Shown here: positions 35,488-47,560 of the stretch, in pieces
Layout: each line of letters starts with the position of its first letter
Position numbering within the stretch: the first letter of the stretch is position 1
From: Coniella vitis
Taxonomy: Eukaryota; Ascomycota; Sordariomycetes; Diaporthales; Schizoparmaceae
Reading direction: 5' to 3'
DNA length: 64,000 nt
NCBI GenBank assembly: GCA_011317545.1
Contig: WUJK01000013.1
Span: forward strand, 744,001 to 808,000
Program-made: the position numbers and the translations under genes
The notes under the pieces: model-generated
The model's input: only the letters and a program-made list of their open reading frames with translations
Database searches by the model: none
Told to the model about the DNA's origin: nothing

Positions 35488-36720
35488 TGTGGAGTGGAGT
35501 AAGGGTGGGGGGGAGGTCGCGCCTGCCCGTCCCAGATCATCCGTGTCGACGGGCATACGTAATCTGCGCGTATCAGCCTTGGTTTGAGCGCTACATAGCA
35601 CTCGTTCAGTGGACGACACTGGACCTTTGCTCCAACCGCTGACCTTGGTTCGAGCGTCGCTGCGGACTCCATACTGCAGGTGAAAGGTCGCATGTCCAGC
35701 AGCGGGCTCGGTTGGATAACCATGGGCCTTACGCGGTGAATAGGACGATCAAGCGTCTGGGGGTTTCGTCTCAACAGTTCGCATTATCAGGTTGCTGCTG
35801 TCTGTCAACCCAACCTGACCACGCCTTCTTGGGGCCAGCGAGTCAGTGAGGCGTCGTTGCCGCGCGTATGCTACTAGTATAGGGCTGTGACGCATCATCC
35901 AGCCCACAGACACTTCTATTGTTATGTACGAGCCAAGCCAGCCGTTGGTGTGGATTACCAAACACAACGCCACACCCGGACACATACATGTACACGCGTA
36001 CTCTGCTGTTTTGCTTGAACTTAGTACTATGAATAGCAAGCGTCAAAAACGGCTCGTCGCGTCTGGCTGGTTGGTCGTCAGTGACCGCGCCCGCCCCCGA
36101 GATATGCGAGCGGCACCAGCAGAAAGAAGCAGGCCTCTTACTATGTAGATGTACACTACCACAGTGTCGGAGTGTGCATCTAGCCAGGCAAGAAGCAATG
36201 GCAGATCACCATTTCTCGCCACGCGTGTTGGGCTGGCAGTGCTGGTCAGGTGGGTTTGTTCGCCGACACAGTTCACTTCCTCTGACTGTTGTCACGTCCA
36301 CTCGTCAGTTTGATCCAACAACCTCAGTTATTTCCTAGTAAATGAGGCAACACGCGTTCCTTCATTTGCCCCCCGCCTCTCCCTCTCGGAACAAAAAAAA
36401 AATGCGGTGGGCATCCGTGGAATCACTTGACTGTCCGACCAAAAGAACGAAGCACACTCGTCCTAGCCAATTTCGTCGATCCCGCCGACGCCCGAGATAT
36501 GTCAAGTACATAGTATAGAACCATCTGCGTATCTGCCCCATGGTTGTCCCGAAGAACCATGTCAACCGTGATCTGTGCGCTTAGCTCACATTCTTCTCGC
36601 AAGTACTATGTAGCTCGCCTCGGCAAAAGCAGAGTCGTCGTACAAAACCCCAGCGCGCGCAAGTCAGATCTCCGCCGCCACTCCTTTCCGGCTCTTGTGT
36701 GGAAGTGATGGAGCTGCCCA

Positions 36721-36748
36721 GGGGTAGGGGTAGGGGTAGGGGTAGGGG
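36721..36748. repeat. Telomere-like (GGGGTA)4-GGGG repeat
   Basis: Five runs of GGGG separated by TA, close to but not identical with the usual fungal telomere TTAGGG. It fits the sequence rule for a stable G-quadruplex. Confidence 0.8.
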
Positions 36749-37904
36749 TTTTGCGGGGTGGTCCAGCAGGCCGGGGAGCTTTGACCTGTCTACTATGTGA
36801 AGAAGCAATTTATATGCCATCACAGTACCGCTTCTAAAGTATTTTGCTCTCTGCGTATGTTTCGTATTGTCCCTCGCTCTCTCTGTAATCACTCTTTTTC
36901 GTGTGTGTATGTCTTTTACCAACGGGCTGTGCCCATTGAAACTGTCATGATACATAATATAGCAAATGAAAAAATGAGTGGCATCTATTGCCAGAATCAA
37001 TATCATATAGTATATGTCTCCTCTTTTTTCTTTCTGTAAATATTACCGTGGTTTTCTACACGCTGCGTATCACAGCCAACTTTTCCCTTCTCTTGCCCCC
37101 AGTTTTCCCTCCCTTCATCTCGGTACACGATAGAGACTGTAATATTTCTCGTCACAACACACACGTGGGTTGAGAATTGCCACTGCCAGTACCTCCTATT
37201 GGTGTTTTTTTTCTTCATTAATCTACACAGTACTCGTTCGATTCGGTTTCCTGCCAAGCCGGGAACCTTTTCCCACGGATAGATACAACGTGCACCGTCT
37301 ATAGACTGGAATTATGCCTTATCCCGTCCGTGCCAGTTCGATCTCATGTTTCGCCTTTTAGCGATTTAGTTTGTCTTGGCAGTTTGGTTGTTTGTCTGTT
37401 TCTTTTTTTCCTGTCTTTATATAATACCTGTGGGTTCGTGGATTATATGGAGCGTCAGGCCGTTGTTTTCATCTAGATTACTGGTGGTTTTTTTTTTTCT
37501 TAATCTTGCTTGTGTAGCCGAGCGAGATAGCGTTTTGTGCGGGGACGAGTGGAATATATCCAACGGATTCATATATCATACACAACGAACTGTGCATGGG
37601 AAATACCCACAGTAAGCCTACATCTATCCCAAACGTACGTAGGCAGTCAGGCAGTATACTAACTACTCTTATGCAAGCTCAAATCTGAAGACAAGAGCGT
37701 GTACATAGTGCTATGGACCGCAGTACTTGGTCTACACGCTATTGAAACGGATACACCAAAACCAAATATCTGAAGCGCCCAAGCAGCCCGGAATGCCATT
37801 GCTCCCCCACCGCCCGAGAAAGGATGCATCTCCGATGCTATGTATAGCACCCTGAGTGAGTGGTCTTTTTGGCATCGTCTACCCACACTGCTGTTGGCCC
37901 GTTT

Positions 37905-37905
<1 letters not shown>

Positions 37906-37935
<30 letters not shown>

Positions 37936-37954
37936 ACTGCTGCTACTGCTGCTG
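37906..37954. repeat. (GCT)n repeat with ACT interruptions
   Basis: An intergenic trinucleotide repeat of GCT units interrupted by ACT about every third unit in its second half. It does not belong to a recognised coding frame. Confidence 0.8.
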
Positions 37955-39699
37955 GTGGTGGCTGGAAAGGCTGGGCCCGAAAGTGGATAACAATACCGTG
38001 GAAAAAGAATCAAAGTACGTAGTACGTACGCATACCATACTACTAAAAACAACTCCGCAAATGCAATATAGCTTTCCTGGTCTCGTCTGGTCTCTGGCCC
38101 GACGTGGAAAGAGATCGCCAAGGAATGACGATCACCCAGATTTCACCCGCCCTGCCAGCCTGCCAATCCAAACCCAGCACAGGAAACTGGGACAAGCCCC
38201 CAATACTACTTTACTATGTTCATGGGCCGCACCGACATGCGAAAAACACACCCCCCCACTCCCACCCCCCCAGCTTGAACAGAGCGCCAAACAGGGCTTG
38301 CTAGTGATAGATGGGTGTATGAATGAAACGGGTGTTACACAGCCGCCGGGAGCACCGAGTACCGTAACCCGGAGGGGTGGACACCACCGAGTTCCGTTGG
38401 CAAGCCGCTATAGTATCAAGATGCTTCTCTCCTGGAGATAGATTGAAGCATCTCCATATAAAATTGCTTGGCAGAGGGGCAGCATAGCATCGGTGATGGG
38501 GATGGAGAGAAGGGGGCGGACGGTTCAGTACAGCACAGGATGCTATATTATACTCTTATTAACTTAGTAGCAGCACCTATACCGAGTGAGGAATTCAGGA
38601 GTCTTGGTGGAGGACGTGAGAAGCCCAGGCTGGGCTGGGCTATCTTTCCCACGCTCTGTTGCTTCGACCAGTCGGAGAATAACTTTCCCAGCGGAGAGAA
38701 CGAGAGCATCATGGTCCATGTCTTGCAGGCTACGATGTGCTATGTAGAGTGTGAGAATCAGGTGACTCGGAAGATTAGCCTCGTTACTGATATAGTGGAC
38801 GAGTTTGGCTATGGATTCCATAAAAAAAAAAAAAAAAAAACTGGGTTCCTGCGGTTATCGAACAGAGATAGCCTCGTCCTTTTTTTTTTTTTTAGCCTTG
38901 TGTTGGATATAAGCCACAAGGCTGATGTGGCCGCAGCAGCGTATTCATAGCAAGGCTGTATTTTACACCCAAAGTCGCGGCGCTCGTGGAAGCTTCCTAT
39001 TAGGGACTGACAGCGTGACGCCCCCTTCGTCATTGCACATGGCTGGCTCCCGCAAGGGGCTCCGCACGCAACGCGTAATTGTGCTCCGCTCTATGCCGGC
39101 GGGCCCTCCGTTGGCCCATTTGGCTTTTGGCCCAGCACGAGAAGCGTGCGTGGCCTGGCAGCACCTGGGGCACGCCTGGCACTCATTAGGGGGGGGGGGG
39201 CCTGGGAACAGGGGCCCAACCTGTGACAGCCGCTGATCTTACAGGCTCACAGGGCTTACTGGGTTGTCTTGGCAGGGCGCTGACTTATTCCCCGTTCATG
39301 GCACAGCACACGTTCTTTCAGGGCCAATTCGCCCGACCACCTACCTGCTCGTAGAGATCGTCCGGTGTTGGCCTGGCCTGCGTTTCTGTCGCGTTTCCTC
39401 GTTCGTCTCTTTTTCCTTTTGTGTGTCTTTTTTTGGTCTTTGGTCAGGGGGGGTCGACAATACGACAATACGACAATACGCAAGCCTCTGCTTCATTCTC
39501 TGTCTGTACTCTGTAGCCCAATCATTCTCCTGACGGGCTGTGAAATTGAGTCTTGGTCGTCGCAATCAAAGACGGCTGCGACTGGGAAGTCTCAGCAATA
39601 TCGCACCTAATGACCAGTGTGTTGCCAGGTTCGTCAGTTGACCAGAACTGCCGCTATGGAGCGCATAGACTACATAGTACGCAAATATAGTACCATCGC

Positions 39700-39757
39700 A
39701 GTGATTACTATGTCCTCTGTACTATATACTATGTACATAGTACCAAGTACTGAGCAC
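39700..39757. repeat. Cluster of TACTATGTA/TACATAGTA motifs
   Basis: Contains TACTATGTACATAGTA as a perfect 16-bp palindrome (about 39729-39744), plus near copies (TTACTATGTCC, GTACTATATAC) within 50 bp. Confidence 0.65.
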
Positions 39758-40702
39758 AAACGACGTCCAAGACTTCTAGAATCCCGGCCCCTGTCTGGTG
39801 TGCATTAGCTCCGTGACCCCTGGCTTGTCACCTTGTAGCTTTCGCCATGTACATAGTCGTTCCGGGCACTCCCTTTCTTCTTTCCACTGACAATTCAACC
39901 ACCCACACAGCCTGCTCTGGGGAATAACCTGGTCGTTCCACGTCCCCAGCTCCCAAGCGCCTGACTTTTCGACGATCGCCACTTTCGGCTGCGTACTCCA
40001 ACACGATACTGTACTGTGCGAAGGCCCTGCTGTCACGTACGTTGTGCTGCGGTCTCCATTGCCATCTCCATTTCCATCGCCATCCGAGCTTCTCTCCCTC
40101 GCTGCCAAATCGCTTTTCTGTTTCTTGTTTCCCTCCCACCGCTGCCCCGTTCCAACCACCCTTTTTCCCTCTCTTTCCCAGATCTTATCTTTTTTTTGTT
40201 CTTGTTCTTGCATCTTGCCGGTTATCCTGACGCGACTTTCGTCACAGAGACGTAGCATTTGCTGGGTGTCCCCTTCCAAGAGAAAGGCCACCAACCTCGT
40301 CGCTGTCGTCGCCTTCGCCGTCACTCACACTCGTTCTGGCCTGGCCCAACCAAAGCACCAACTGGCTCCACGAAGAAAATACTTCTTCATCCACTCTTTC
40401 GTCTTCACAAACCCATACGTGACTCGCGCTACAGCAGCTTGAGAAGCGGCCATACCGCCTTTTCCACTTGTGCAACATTGTATTCTTCTGTTGGCGCTAT
40501 TGTCACTTTGCCCGATATCGTCGGCCCTTTGTGCTCGCTCCCCTCCTCCTCCTCCCCAATCTGGATTAGCCTCGCTACCTCTGAGCGACGTCACATCTGA
40601 TAGGGAGCCCACGGCTGCGTCTGTTGGGTTTCTTGCTCTTTTCTTGTCATCACACCCGTCTTAATCTGGCGCTGGAGGAAGCTGGCTCTCCCTCCCCCGA
40701 CC

Positions 40703-42799
40703 ATGGCCTCGCAACCACAACAACTACCACCGCCCCCACCACCATCACAGCAACAAGAGCCCACCAGCTCGTTATCGCCGCCCAGCGACTTCGACATCAT
40801 GGGTGACTTGGACGAGAAGGCAGAGATGGCGGCCAGCAAGGACTACGACACCTATGTCCAACGAGACCAACACGACAGATGCGGCACAGGCTCGTCGGCT
40901 TCGTCGGTCACGGCCTTTGACCCAAAGACAAGCCTCGACCGGGACCGCGCCTACCACAGCGACTCGGACGATGACTTCCACAAGGACTTTTCCGCGTCGA
41001 CGCCCTTCCTGGCCAGAGACGACGACCGCATGATGGACGAGGAGGCTGTTGCGCCGGCGCCCACACCGGCTGCCCCGGGCCACGTCACTTGGATGTCTCT
41101 GCCGCACAAGGGCCAGCTGCTGATCCTCTTCCTGTGCCGCATGGTCGACTTCTTGCAGGTGGCCACCCTGCAGGCCTACATCTTCTACCAGCTCAAGCAC
41201 ATGGCCCAGCGCCAACTGCTCGACGCTTCCGCCGACGCCTCAGGTATGTCCTTGTCCGTGCTGATATGCCCCGGATGCGAATTCCAGTGCGGCCTTCTAA
41301 CAGAGCGTGCAGAAGCTGTCATGTCTGATGCCAAGATCTCGGCGCAGGCTGGGCTCTTGACTGGAGGATTCACCGGCGCGCAGGTGCTCACTGCCATCTT
41401 CTGGGGCAAGGTCGCCGATTCGCCCAAGTTCTACGGAGGCCGCAAGATGGTCCTGCTCATTGGCACCCTCGGCACGAGCTTTGCGTGCTTCTGCTACGGC
41501 TTTTCCAACAGCTTTGCCACGGCCATGTTCTGGCGCATCTTTGCCGGCTGCATCAACGGACTGGTCGGCATTATCCGCACCATGATCTCGGAGATCACCG
41601 TCGAGCGCAAGTACCAGTCGCGCGCGTTCCTCATCCTGCCCATGAGCTTCAACGTTGCCGGCATCCTCGGCCCCATTCTCGGCGGCTGGCTGGCCGACCC
41701 TGCCACCACGCTCCCTGCCTGGTTCGGCCCCGGCGCGCCCCTGCACTCGGCCCTCGTCGACAAGTACCCCTTTGCGCTGCCGTCGATTGTCAACGCTGTC
41801 GCCCTGTTTGCCGTCTTCCTCGCTGTTCTCTTTGGCCTCGAGGAGACGTCCAAGTCCAAGAAGGGCACCTACGATGCCGGCCTGTACTATGCTGCCCGTG
41901 TCAAGTGCTTTTTCCTGCGCCGTCCTCTCGACTATGTCTACCACAACCGCAGCGGCTACGACCAGCTCGAGTCGATCCAGCTCCACGAAAAGTCGGCCGC
42001 CCCTGTGGTTCCGGGCATGAAGCAGAAGAAGAAGACGCTTCCCTTCTCGCGCCTGTGGACCAAGAACGTCATCTTTACTCTGCTCAGCCAGGCATTGTAT
42101 GACTTCCACCTCGGCGCCTTCACCAACATGTGGACGCTCTTCCTGTCGACGCCCCGTGCTGGGTTTGCCGTCCCACCCGTCCAGGCCATCCCCACCGAGG
42201 ATGCCCACGCCGTGAGCAAGCGCACCATGCTCTGGTACGCCGGGGGGCTGGGTATGCCCGCTTCAACGGTAGGCAATGCCACCTCGATCCTCGGCGTGCT
42301 GGGCATGCTGCTGCAGGTTCTCATGTACCCGCCCATGCACGCTCGTCTCGGCACCCTGCGCAGCTTCCGCTACTTCCTCATCATCTTCCCCGTGGCGTAC
42401 CTACTCGCACCTTTCCTTGCCTCTCTGCCGCAAACCATCAACGCCGACGGCACCACGTCCGTCTCGGGCGCCCTGTGGTTCGCCATTGTCATGATCCTGT
42501 TCCTGCACACTTCGGCGCGCACCATGACCCTCCCTGCCAGCATCATCCTGCTCAACAACTGCAGCCCCCACCCGTCCGTCCTGGGCACCATTCACGGTAT
42601 CGGCCAGTCTGTCTCGGCTGGGTTCCGCACTGTCGGACCCATTGTCGGTGGCTGGTGGTACGGTCTTGGATTGGACTGGGGTATGGTTGCGTTTAGCTGG
42701 TGGGCCGTGGCAGCTGCCTCGATTGTGGGCTGGGTCGCCTCGCTGCTGCTATATGAAGGTAGCGGTAAGGAGATTGAGCTTGATGATGATGACGAGTAA
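40703..42799 (+). CDS. Major facilitator superfamily transporter (ZIFL/YCR023C-type)
   Basis: A twelve-helix transporter of the plasma or vacuolar membrane, with a cytosolic N-terminal tail of about 125 residues that is Pro/Gln/acidic. Hallmarks are the first helix region GQLLILFLCRMVDFLQVATL, the loop 2-3 signature WGKVADSPKFYGGRK (GxxaDrxGrr type), the helix 4-5 stretch GCINGLVGIIRTMISE and helix 5 AGILGPILGGWLADP. These fit the fungal MFS group near zinc-induced facilitators and yeast YCR023C; the substrate is unknown. The whole gene reads as one frame of 698 codons, but 41244-41312 has a GTATGT donor, CTTCTAAC branch and GTGCAG acceptor. This 69-bp intron is a multiple of three; its removal gives ASADASEAVMSDAKISAQAG, which fits the family, and a 675-residue protein. 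The ATG lies in CGACCATGG context. Confidence 0.92.
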   Translation: MASQPQQLPPPPPPSQQQEPTSSLSPPSDFDIMGDLDEKAEMAASKDYDTYVQRDQHDRCGTGSSASSVTAFDPKTSLDRDRAYHSDSDDDFHKDFSASTPFLARDDDRMMDEEAVAPAPTPAAPGHVTWMSLPHKGQLLILFLCRMVDFLQVATLQAYIFYQLKHMAQRQLLDASADASGMSLSVLICPGCEFQCGLLTERAEAVMSDAKISAQAGLLTGGFTGAQVLTAIFWGKVADSPKFYGGRKMVLLIGTLGTSFACFCYGFSNSFATAMFWRIFAGCINGLVGIIRTMISEITVERKYQSRAFLILPMSFNVAGILGPILGGWLADPATTLPAWFGPGAPLHSALVDKYPFALPSIVNAVALFAVFLAVLFGLEETSKSKKGTYDAGLYYAARVKCFFLRRPLDYVYHNRSGYDQLESIQLHEKSAAPVVPGMKQKKKTLPFSRLWTKNVIFTLLSQALYDFHLGAFTNMWTLFLSTPRAGFAVPPVQAIPTEDAHAVSKRTMLWYAGGLGMPASTVGNATSILGVLGMLLQVLMYPPMHARLGTLRSFRYFLIIFPVAYLLAPFLASLPQTINADGTTSVSGALWFAIVMILFLHTSARTMTLPASIILLNNCSPHPSVLGTIHGIGQSVSAGFRTVGPIVGGWWYGLGLDWGMVAFSWWAVAAASIVGWVASLLLYEGSGKEIELDDDDE

Positions 42800-43566
42800 A
42801 ATAAAAAGTAAAGGATATAGAAAAAAAAGAAATGAAACGAAAAAACCAGAGATGGGAAGGGCGTTTTGCATTTACAAGTACCTCAGAAAGCCCATAGCAA
42901 ATGGCTCGAGTACATTTGTGTATTTTTATTTTAGATTAAGCATGTTTATAATGATTTAGATCATCTTTTGCAAAGCTTGCCTTTTGTTATATTGAAGTGT
43001 GATATTGTGAACGGTTGGGTTCAAAGTTGAGTGTGTTGGATGGCCTTCCGAATTCTATATATACGTACAGGTACCACAACAAAGCAATGGGGTCCAGGCT
43101 TCTTTTGAATTGATTGAGGGCGTATATTGATTCATCTATAAAAGAGCCTACGAATGACCTTCCCTGAATGAATGGGTTGCCTCATTGACTGGGTTGATAA
43201 GTTGAGCCAAGGAGTCGTCCACAGGGACTGCCTATCTATATCAAATTCGGAGGTTCGTGGTAAAGTAAAAAGAAGGAAGGAAATGGAGATTTTGTGCTTT
43301 TCCAATGATTGGGCTTTGATTTTTCGGAAATGGAGTTGGATTTAATGGCAGGGGGTGGTGAGTGGTTTTTTTTTCAGTTTTGCTGCTGCTGAGGTTCCTG
43401 AACGCCAAGTTTGGTAGGTTTATTGTGTTATTTTCTTTAATCTTGATTTTTTTTTTTTTCTGATTAGTAAAAAGGATTGCAGGGAGAGGAAGTCTACAGA
43501 TGATGGATACTCGGCACCGTTGATTGTCTTGTAAGCAATCGATCCGAATCGAACCATCAGACTTTC

Positions 43567-43600
43567 ACGATATATATATATATATATATATATATATCGT
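43567..43600. repeat. (AT)14 microsatellite within a perfect palindrome
   Basis: ACG, then 28 bases of alternating A and T, then CGT: a self-complementary 34-mer able to form a cruciform. Confidence 0.85.
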
Positions 43601-43902
43601 AGCTGAGTGAATGCGTTCTTTGAGTATGTTTGGGGTGTATTGTGGACCGTTGGGAGTGTGTACATGGCATCTTGAGGGCACTTGATGCGCGTGTGAATGT
43701 GTATTGTGTGTCATATGGGTGGGACATCATCTCCAACATGCCATGTAATCTATACCGATCATTTATATGATTTTAAGAAAGGGGATTCGTAATAAAGGCA
43801 CAGGGCCTTGAATGGATACCGACCGTCGTATAAGTGGCCTGCTGGACTCACTCAAGCTCGTTGAGAGCGATGTATGTGGCCAAAAGCGTTGATGAGATTT
43901 AT

Positions 43903-44107
43903 CTAGTCTTTCGTGTTCTTCTTTTCTCCCATACCCGAGGTGGGCGTTTTCTGATTGATCTCATCGATACGGATGGGGGCCTTCTTGAGGACCTGGTTTG
44001 TTATAAAGACTGCACATGCACACAGACCGATAAATGCTTGTCCATTTCGACTCGGAATGTACGGCACGTTTGCAGCAAGATTGCGTGGATAGCAAACAGC
44101 CCAAATG
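43903..44107 (-). CDS. Candidate last exon of an unresolved gene
   Basis: Without a start codon of its own, this frame reads CYPRNLAANVPYIPSRNGQA, a short hydrophobic stretch (FIGLCACAVFITN), KKAPIRIDEINQ and a Lys-rich end before TAG. The composition looks protein-like, with one possible membrane helix. A TAG acceptor-like site precedes it at 44108. I could not find a convincing upstream exon, and the opposite strand is also open here, so chance is a real possibility. Confidence 0.2.
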
Positions 44108-45110
44108 CTACCTTACCTTGACTTTGAAGATCTTTGGTCGTAAATTATCGCTGATATTACATTAAATTTATATAATCAATCTATAACTCGACTGGAGACC
44201 GAAGTAGTAAATTCTACAGCTATCCTTGGTTTAATAATAGACCCATGCCCAAAAGGAAAAAGTCGTATCGAACACATATGTGCTCTATGATAAGTAGATT
44301 ACTACCTTTGGCCCACGAGGTGGTCAAGAATGTGTAGGGTGAATTATATGTATATGTCAGTCAGCCAGTGCATTACCACGGAATAAGAGGTCCGTTAACA
44401 GCGTGTACTTGTGTTCCTTGTTCTCAAGACATCTATGCTTCTGATGGCGACTTGGCATGCTTATATGAACTGCGGAATCGAATTTACAGTGTCTCTAAAT
44501 GAAATAAATACCCAAGCAGATTTGTTGGACGTACTGAACCGTCTCAGCTGCTATTCTTGGCCAAATATGCACATGATAACCATCAACATTCCCCAAACCA
44601 GCACCAGCCTACCATGCCATTTCAGTCGATACCAAAACAACACAGACATCACCTATACGAGGTCCAAGATTCCAAGTAAAAGCCATTTCATTTCCCATAG
44701 TTCATTACCTTCCAGTCTAGCAATGGTCTCGCCAGCTGAAGACGGGGATAATCACGCCGGCATTGCATGGCAATGGCAGCCCGGCTCTGCCGCCCGCCCG
44801 CCCGCCCACTCTCCCCCACAATGAAAACGGTTGGGATTCGGACGCTGGACTGATGGTTTGTATATTGGTTGATGGTTGGGGAGACCAGTTGGGTGTGTCG
44901 AACAAATATATATAGGCGCGGTTATATTTCCCAAGCCACATACGATGACATATCTGCATGTCAAGGTCGAAGCAGTGTATTATTATAATGGGAGAGGTGT
45001 GTGGAAAGAAAAGAAAGGCGGGATTGTCGAGTACAGGCTGTAGGATGCAGAGCACTCACAATGACCAGGTCGTATCCTTCCATAACTAGACTGGCGGAGA
45101 GGATCATGGC

Positions 45111-45470
45111 CTAGAAATAGGCCTTGTTGTACTTCTTGATGGCATCACCGATGCGCAGCTGTTTATCGGCGGCATCGGCCTCACGGGCCAGCAGGATCAA
45201 GCGGTGTGTTTCGTCCGAGTCCAGACTGAGGCTCCTGACCTCGGTCCAGGTGGGCAGAATGACCTCTTTGGGTTTCATGGGTGGCAAAAGGAGGTGACTG
45301 TCTCTTCGCTTCAAGATATCAATATGCTGTTCTGGGCAATGGTGGGCCACAATATCGCGAGCTGAACCCCCTTTCGTGGAAATACTGCCGTCGGTCCTTG
45401 TAATTGTAACAGTAGAAAAACTAAACTTGGCCAGTGATATGTGATGTGACATGGCAATGGAGTCAGCCAT
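45111..45470 (-). CDS. Small hypothetical protein, 119 residues
   Basis: A complete frame from ATG to TAG with no introns. It contains ITRTDGSISTKGGSARDI in its N-terminal half and a C-terminal helix, LLAREADAADKQLRIGDAIK, that recalls MIT/TPR-type amphipathic helices. It has no signal peptide or membrane segment. I do not recognise the family. It may be a real small gene or an open stretch by chance. Confidence 0.35.
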   Translation of the reverse strand: MADSIAMSHHISLAKFSFSTVTITRTDGSISTKGGSARDIVAHHCPEQHIDILKRRDSHLLLPPMKPKEVILPTWTEVRSLSLDSDETHRLILLAREADAADKQLRIGDAIKKYNKAYF

Positions 45471-46455
45471 GCAGTCGGCCGCTTGGTCCTGTCTAGGTTA
45501 GGCTTTCGATATTCGATTCATTGTATTGGGCCGCTATAACGAATCACTAGGCTTTGCTACCGTTGTGACTGGAGGATAGATTCTCTGGAGTAGTGCGTTG
45601 CAATGTCTGACAAGTCCAGCAAAACGTTCATGTGGGTGATTTGTGCATTATATAGTATAGGCCTTTGCTTAAGTAAGTATATGCATAGTATATGTCCAGA
45701 GCTTGGGATCGTCTGGAGATCGTTTGTATACGGCGACCTACCGAGAACTATACTGAACTTGTTGAGCAGGCCAAAACCACACAGTCATCTATTATTAGCC
45801 TATCGTGATCGTCAAGCTCGTCATGTTGCAACCTCGCCTTCTTACAACCAAATACAGCACAGTAAGACGTCAAGCTAAACATAGGGGCGCACCTCGGCCT
45901 GCACTGTCCTGACTGTCCGCCCGGGGTAGTCGTCTATCCACTTTTTCTTTTTGTTATCTGGGAGATCTCTCTCGATATCCACCAGAGTCTTCCCCGGCTT
46001 GTTATTAGTCGATGGTGAGCTAGAGCGTTCCTATTCAGCTCCAGCTCCACTGTCGAGTGCTACGTGGGCGAACCAGGCGGTCGGCAATGCATAAAAATCT
46101 GGGTCCCGCCAGCTCACACGCTTTTTCCGCACGACTTCTTCCTCCCCCTCCCCCAGGTTTGCCCAGGCTTGCGCAGGCTTGGTGGCCCCCGTGGAATGGA
46201 TGTCTTTGAAATGCCAAGACGACAGACGAGAGATCTCACGAGCCGACCCGGAATTTCTGCTTGTTCGTTCCCCTTTGGAGTGGTTCGATATCACGACGCG
46301 ACTTTGTGCCAGACACAAGCGACCGCAACACGACGCCCTGGACGGCGTCATTCCATGACCCTTTACGTTTCCCCATGTGACCAGTTATCACGCTTGAACT
46401 TGTTGAATAGATAAAGCTGGTCAAGCAAGCCTTGGCCACAAGACCCGCCACCGCC

Positions 46456-47560
46456 ATGAGAGAGCCGCTGCGGTTTGATCTCTTCATCCACGACACCAAC
46501 ACGCTCCACGGGGATATTCTCGTCGACGACGATGGCGCCGGCTCTTCACAGCTAAAGTACCAGGAGTACGCAGTCTTTGCCCACGGCCTGGACAACAACA
46601 ACAGCAGCAGCACTCATGTCGTCGACTGTGCAAGCAGCACCCGCTCCGACTCTGGCGACAGTCAGATCCACCATCATCATCACCACCAGCACATTGCCCA
46701 GTGCACGCGCTCCACCCACGGCCGCGGCGACTTGCTCTTCTCGCAAGCCCTGCGGGGCGACTACGCCCTCGACGTCCACGGCGACTGGACTTGCCCGTCG
46801 TCCGCCGCCGCCGCCGCACCAGGCCACGGCCACGACCACCACCACAACGGCCCTGTCCAGCTGCAAGGCCGCGTCCGCCAAGTCATCTGCCAGCGCCGGC
46901 CCCATGCCAAGTCCACGCCCGACACAGACCTCGACGGCCTGCATCTCACGGGCGCCGACTACGCCGCCATGGACCTGCACCCGGCCACGCTGCAGTACGT
47001 CCGCCGCCGCGCCGTCGAGTCCATGTTCTGGGACCGCCATCACCGCAAGCTGAGCATCGTGCTGTCCTTCCCCATGGACGCGCGCGCGCCCTACGACTTT
47101 CTCAGCATGACGTACAGCATTGCAGACCGGACGGCCACGGTCCTCATCCGCCAGTCGCCGAGTCGCCAGCAGCAGCAGCAGGAGAACGCGGGAGACGAGA
47201 CGGTGCCCGACCCAGCAGGGCGAGACCAGCACGAGTACGATGTCCGCATGCAGGCGTGCAAGTCGCACTGGGCCCACCCGCTCGTCATCCCCGTGATGCT
47301 GCTCCAGGTCCAGTTCACCATGACGGAGCGGGCTGTGGCCGAGACGCGGCGCGAGGTGATTGCCGTGGAGCGGGACGTGAGCAATATGGCTGGCTTCGAT
47401 GCCATCGACGAGCAGGCGCGGCTGCGCGAGCAGCAGCAGCAGAAGATGGCGTCCGCGGTGAGTATTGCGCCTGCGAAGCGGCGAGGAAGCGGCCACAGTC
47501 GCAGCGGGAGCACGAGTCGAGGGCTGGGCCTGGGTGCGAGTGGAGGAGGAGGAGGTGGTC

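Larger units (their letters stand above)
33146..40702. other. 7.6-kb gene desert rich in the TACTATGTA motif
   Basis: This is divergent intergenic DNA between the sulfotransferase-like gene (minus) and the MFS transporter (plus). No gene could be supported. It holds about half of all copies of the dispersed 9-mer, a poly-A tract, a TAGGGG repeat, a GCT repeat and several mixed tracts. The last 600 bp before the transporter is pyrimidine-rich on the plus strand (about 40040-40240), a common feature of strong fungal promoters. A 182-codon minus frame at 39776-40324 is the purine-rich complement of this tract. Confidence 0.5.
42800..46455. other. 3.6-kb gene-poor region
   Basis: This is the space between the MFS transporter and the CorA-like gene. 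It has an AT microsatellite at 43567-43600, an AT-rich stretch at 44.1-44.4 kb and two weak gene candidates on the minus strand (listed separately). The last few hundred bases before 46456 are probably the CorA-like promoter. Confidence 0.4.

Noticed and set aside
41297..42208. 303-codon minus-strand open frame
   Set aside because: It is the shadow of the MFS transporter's transmembrane region.
46432..46455. Earlier start for the CorA-like gene
   Set aside because: The upstream codon is TTG. The first ATG, at 46456, has a strong GCCACCGCC context and begins the conserved-looking sequence.
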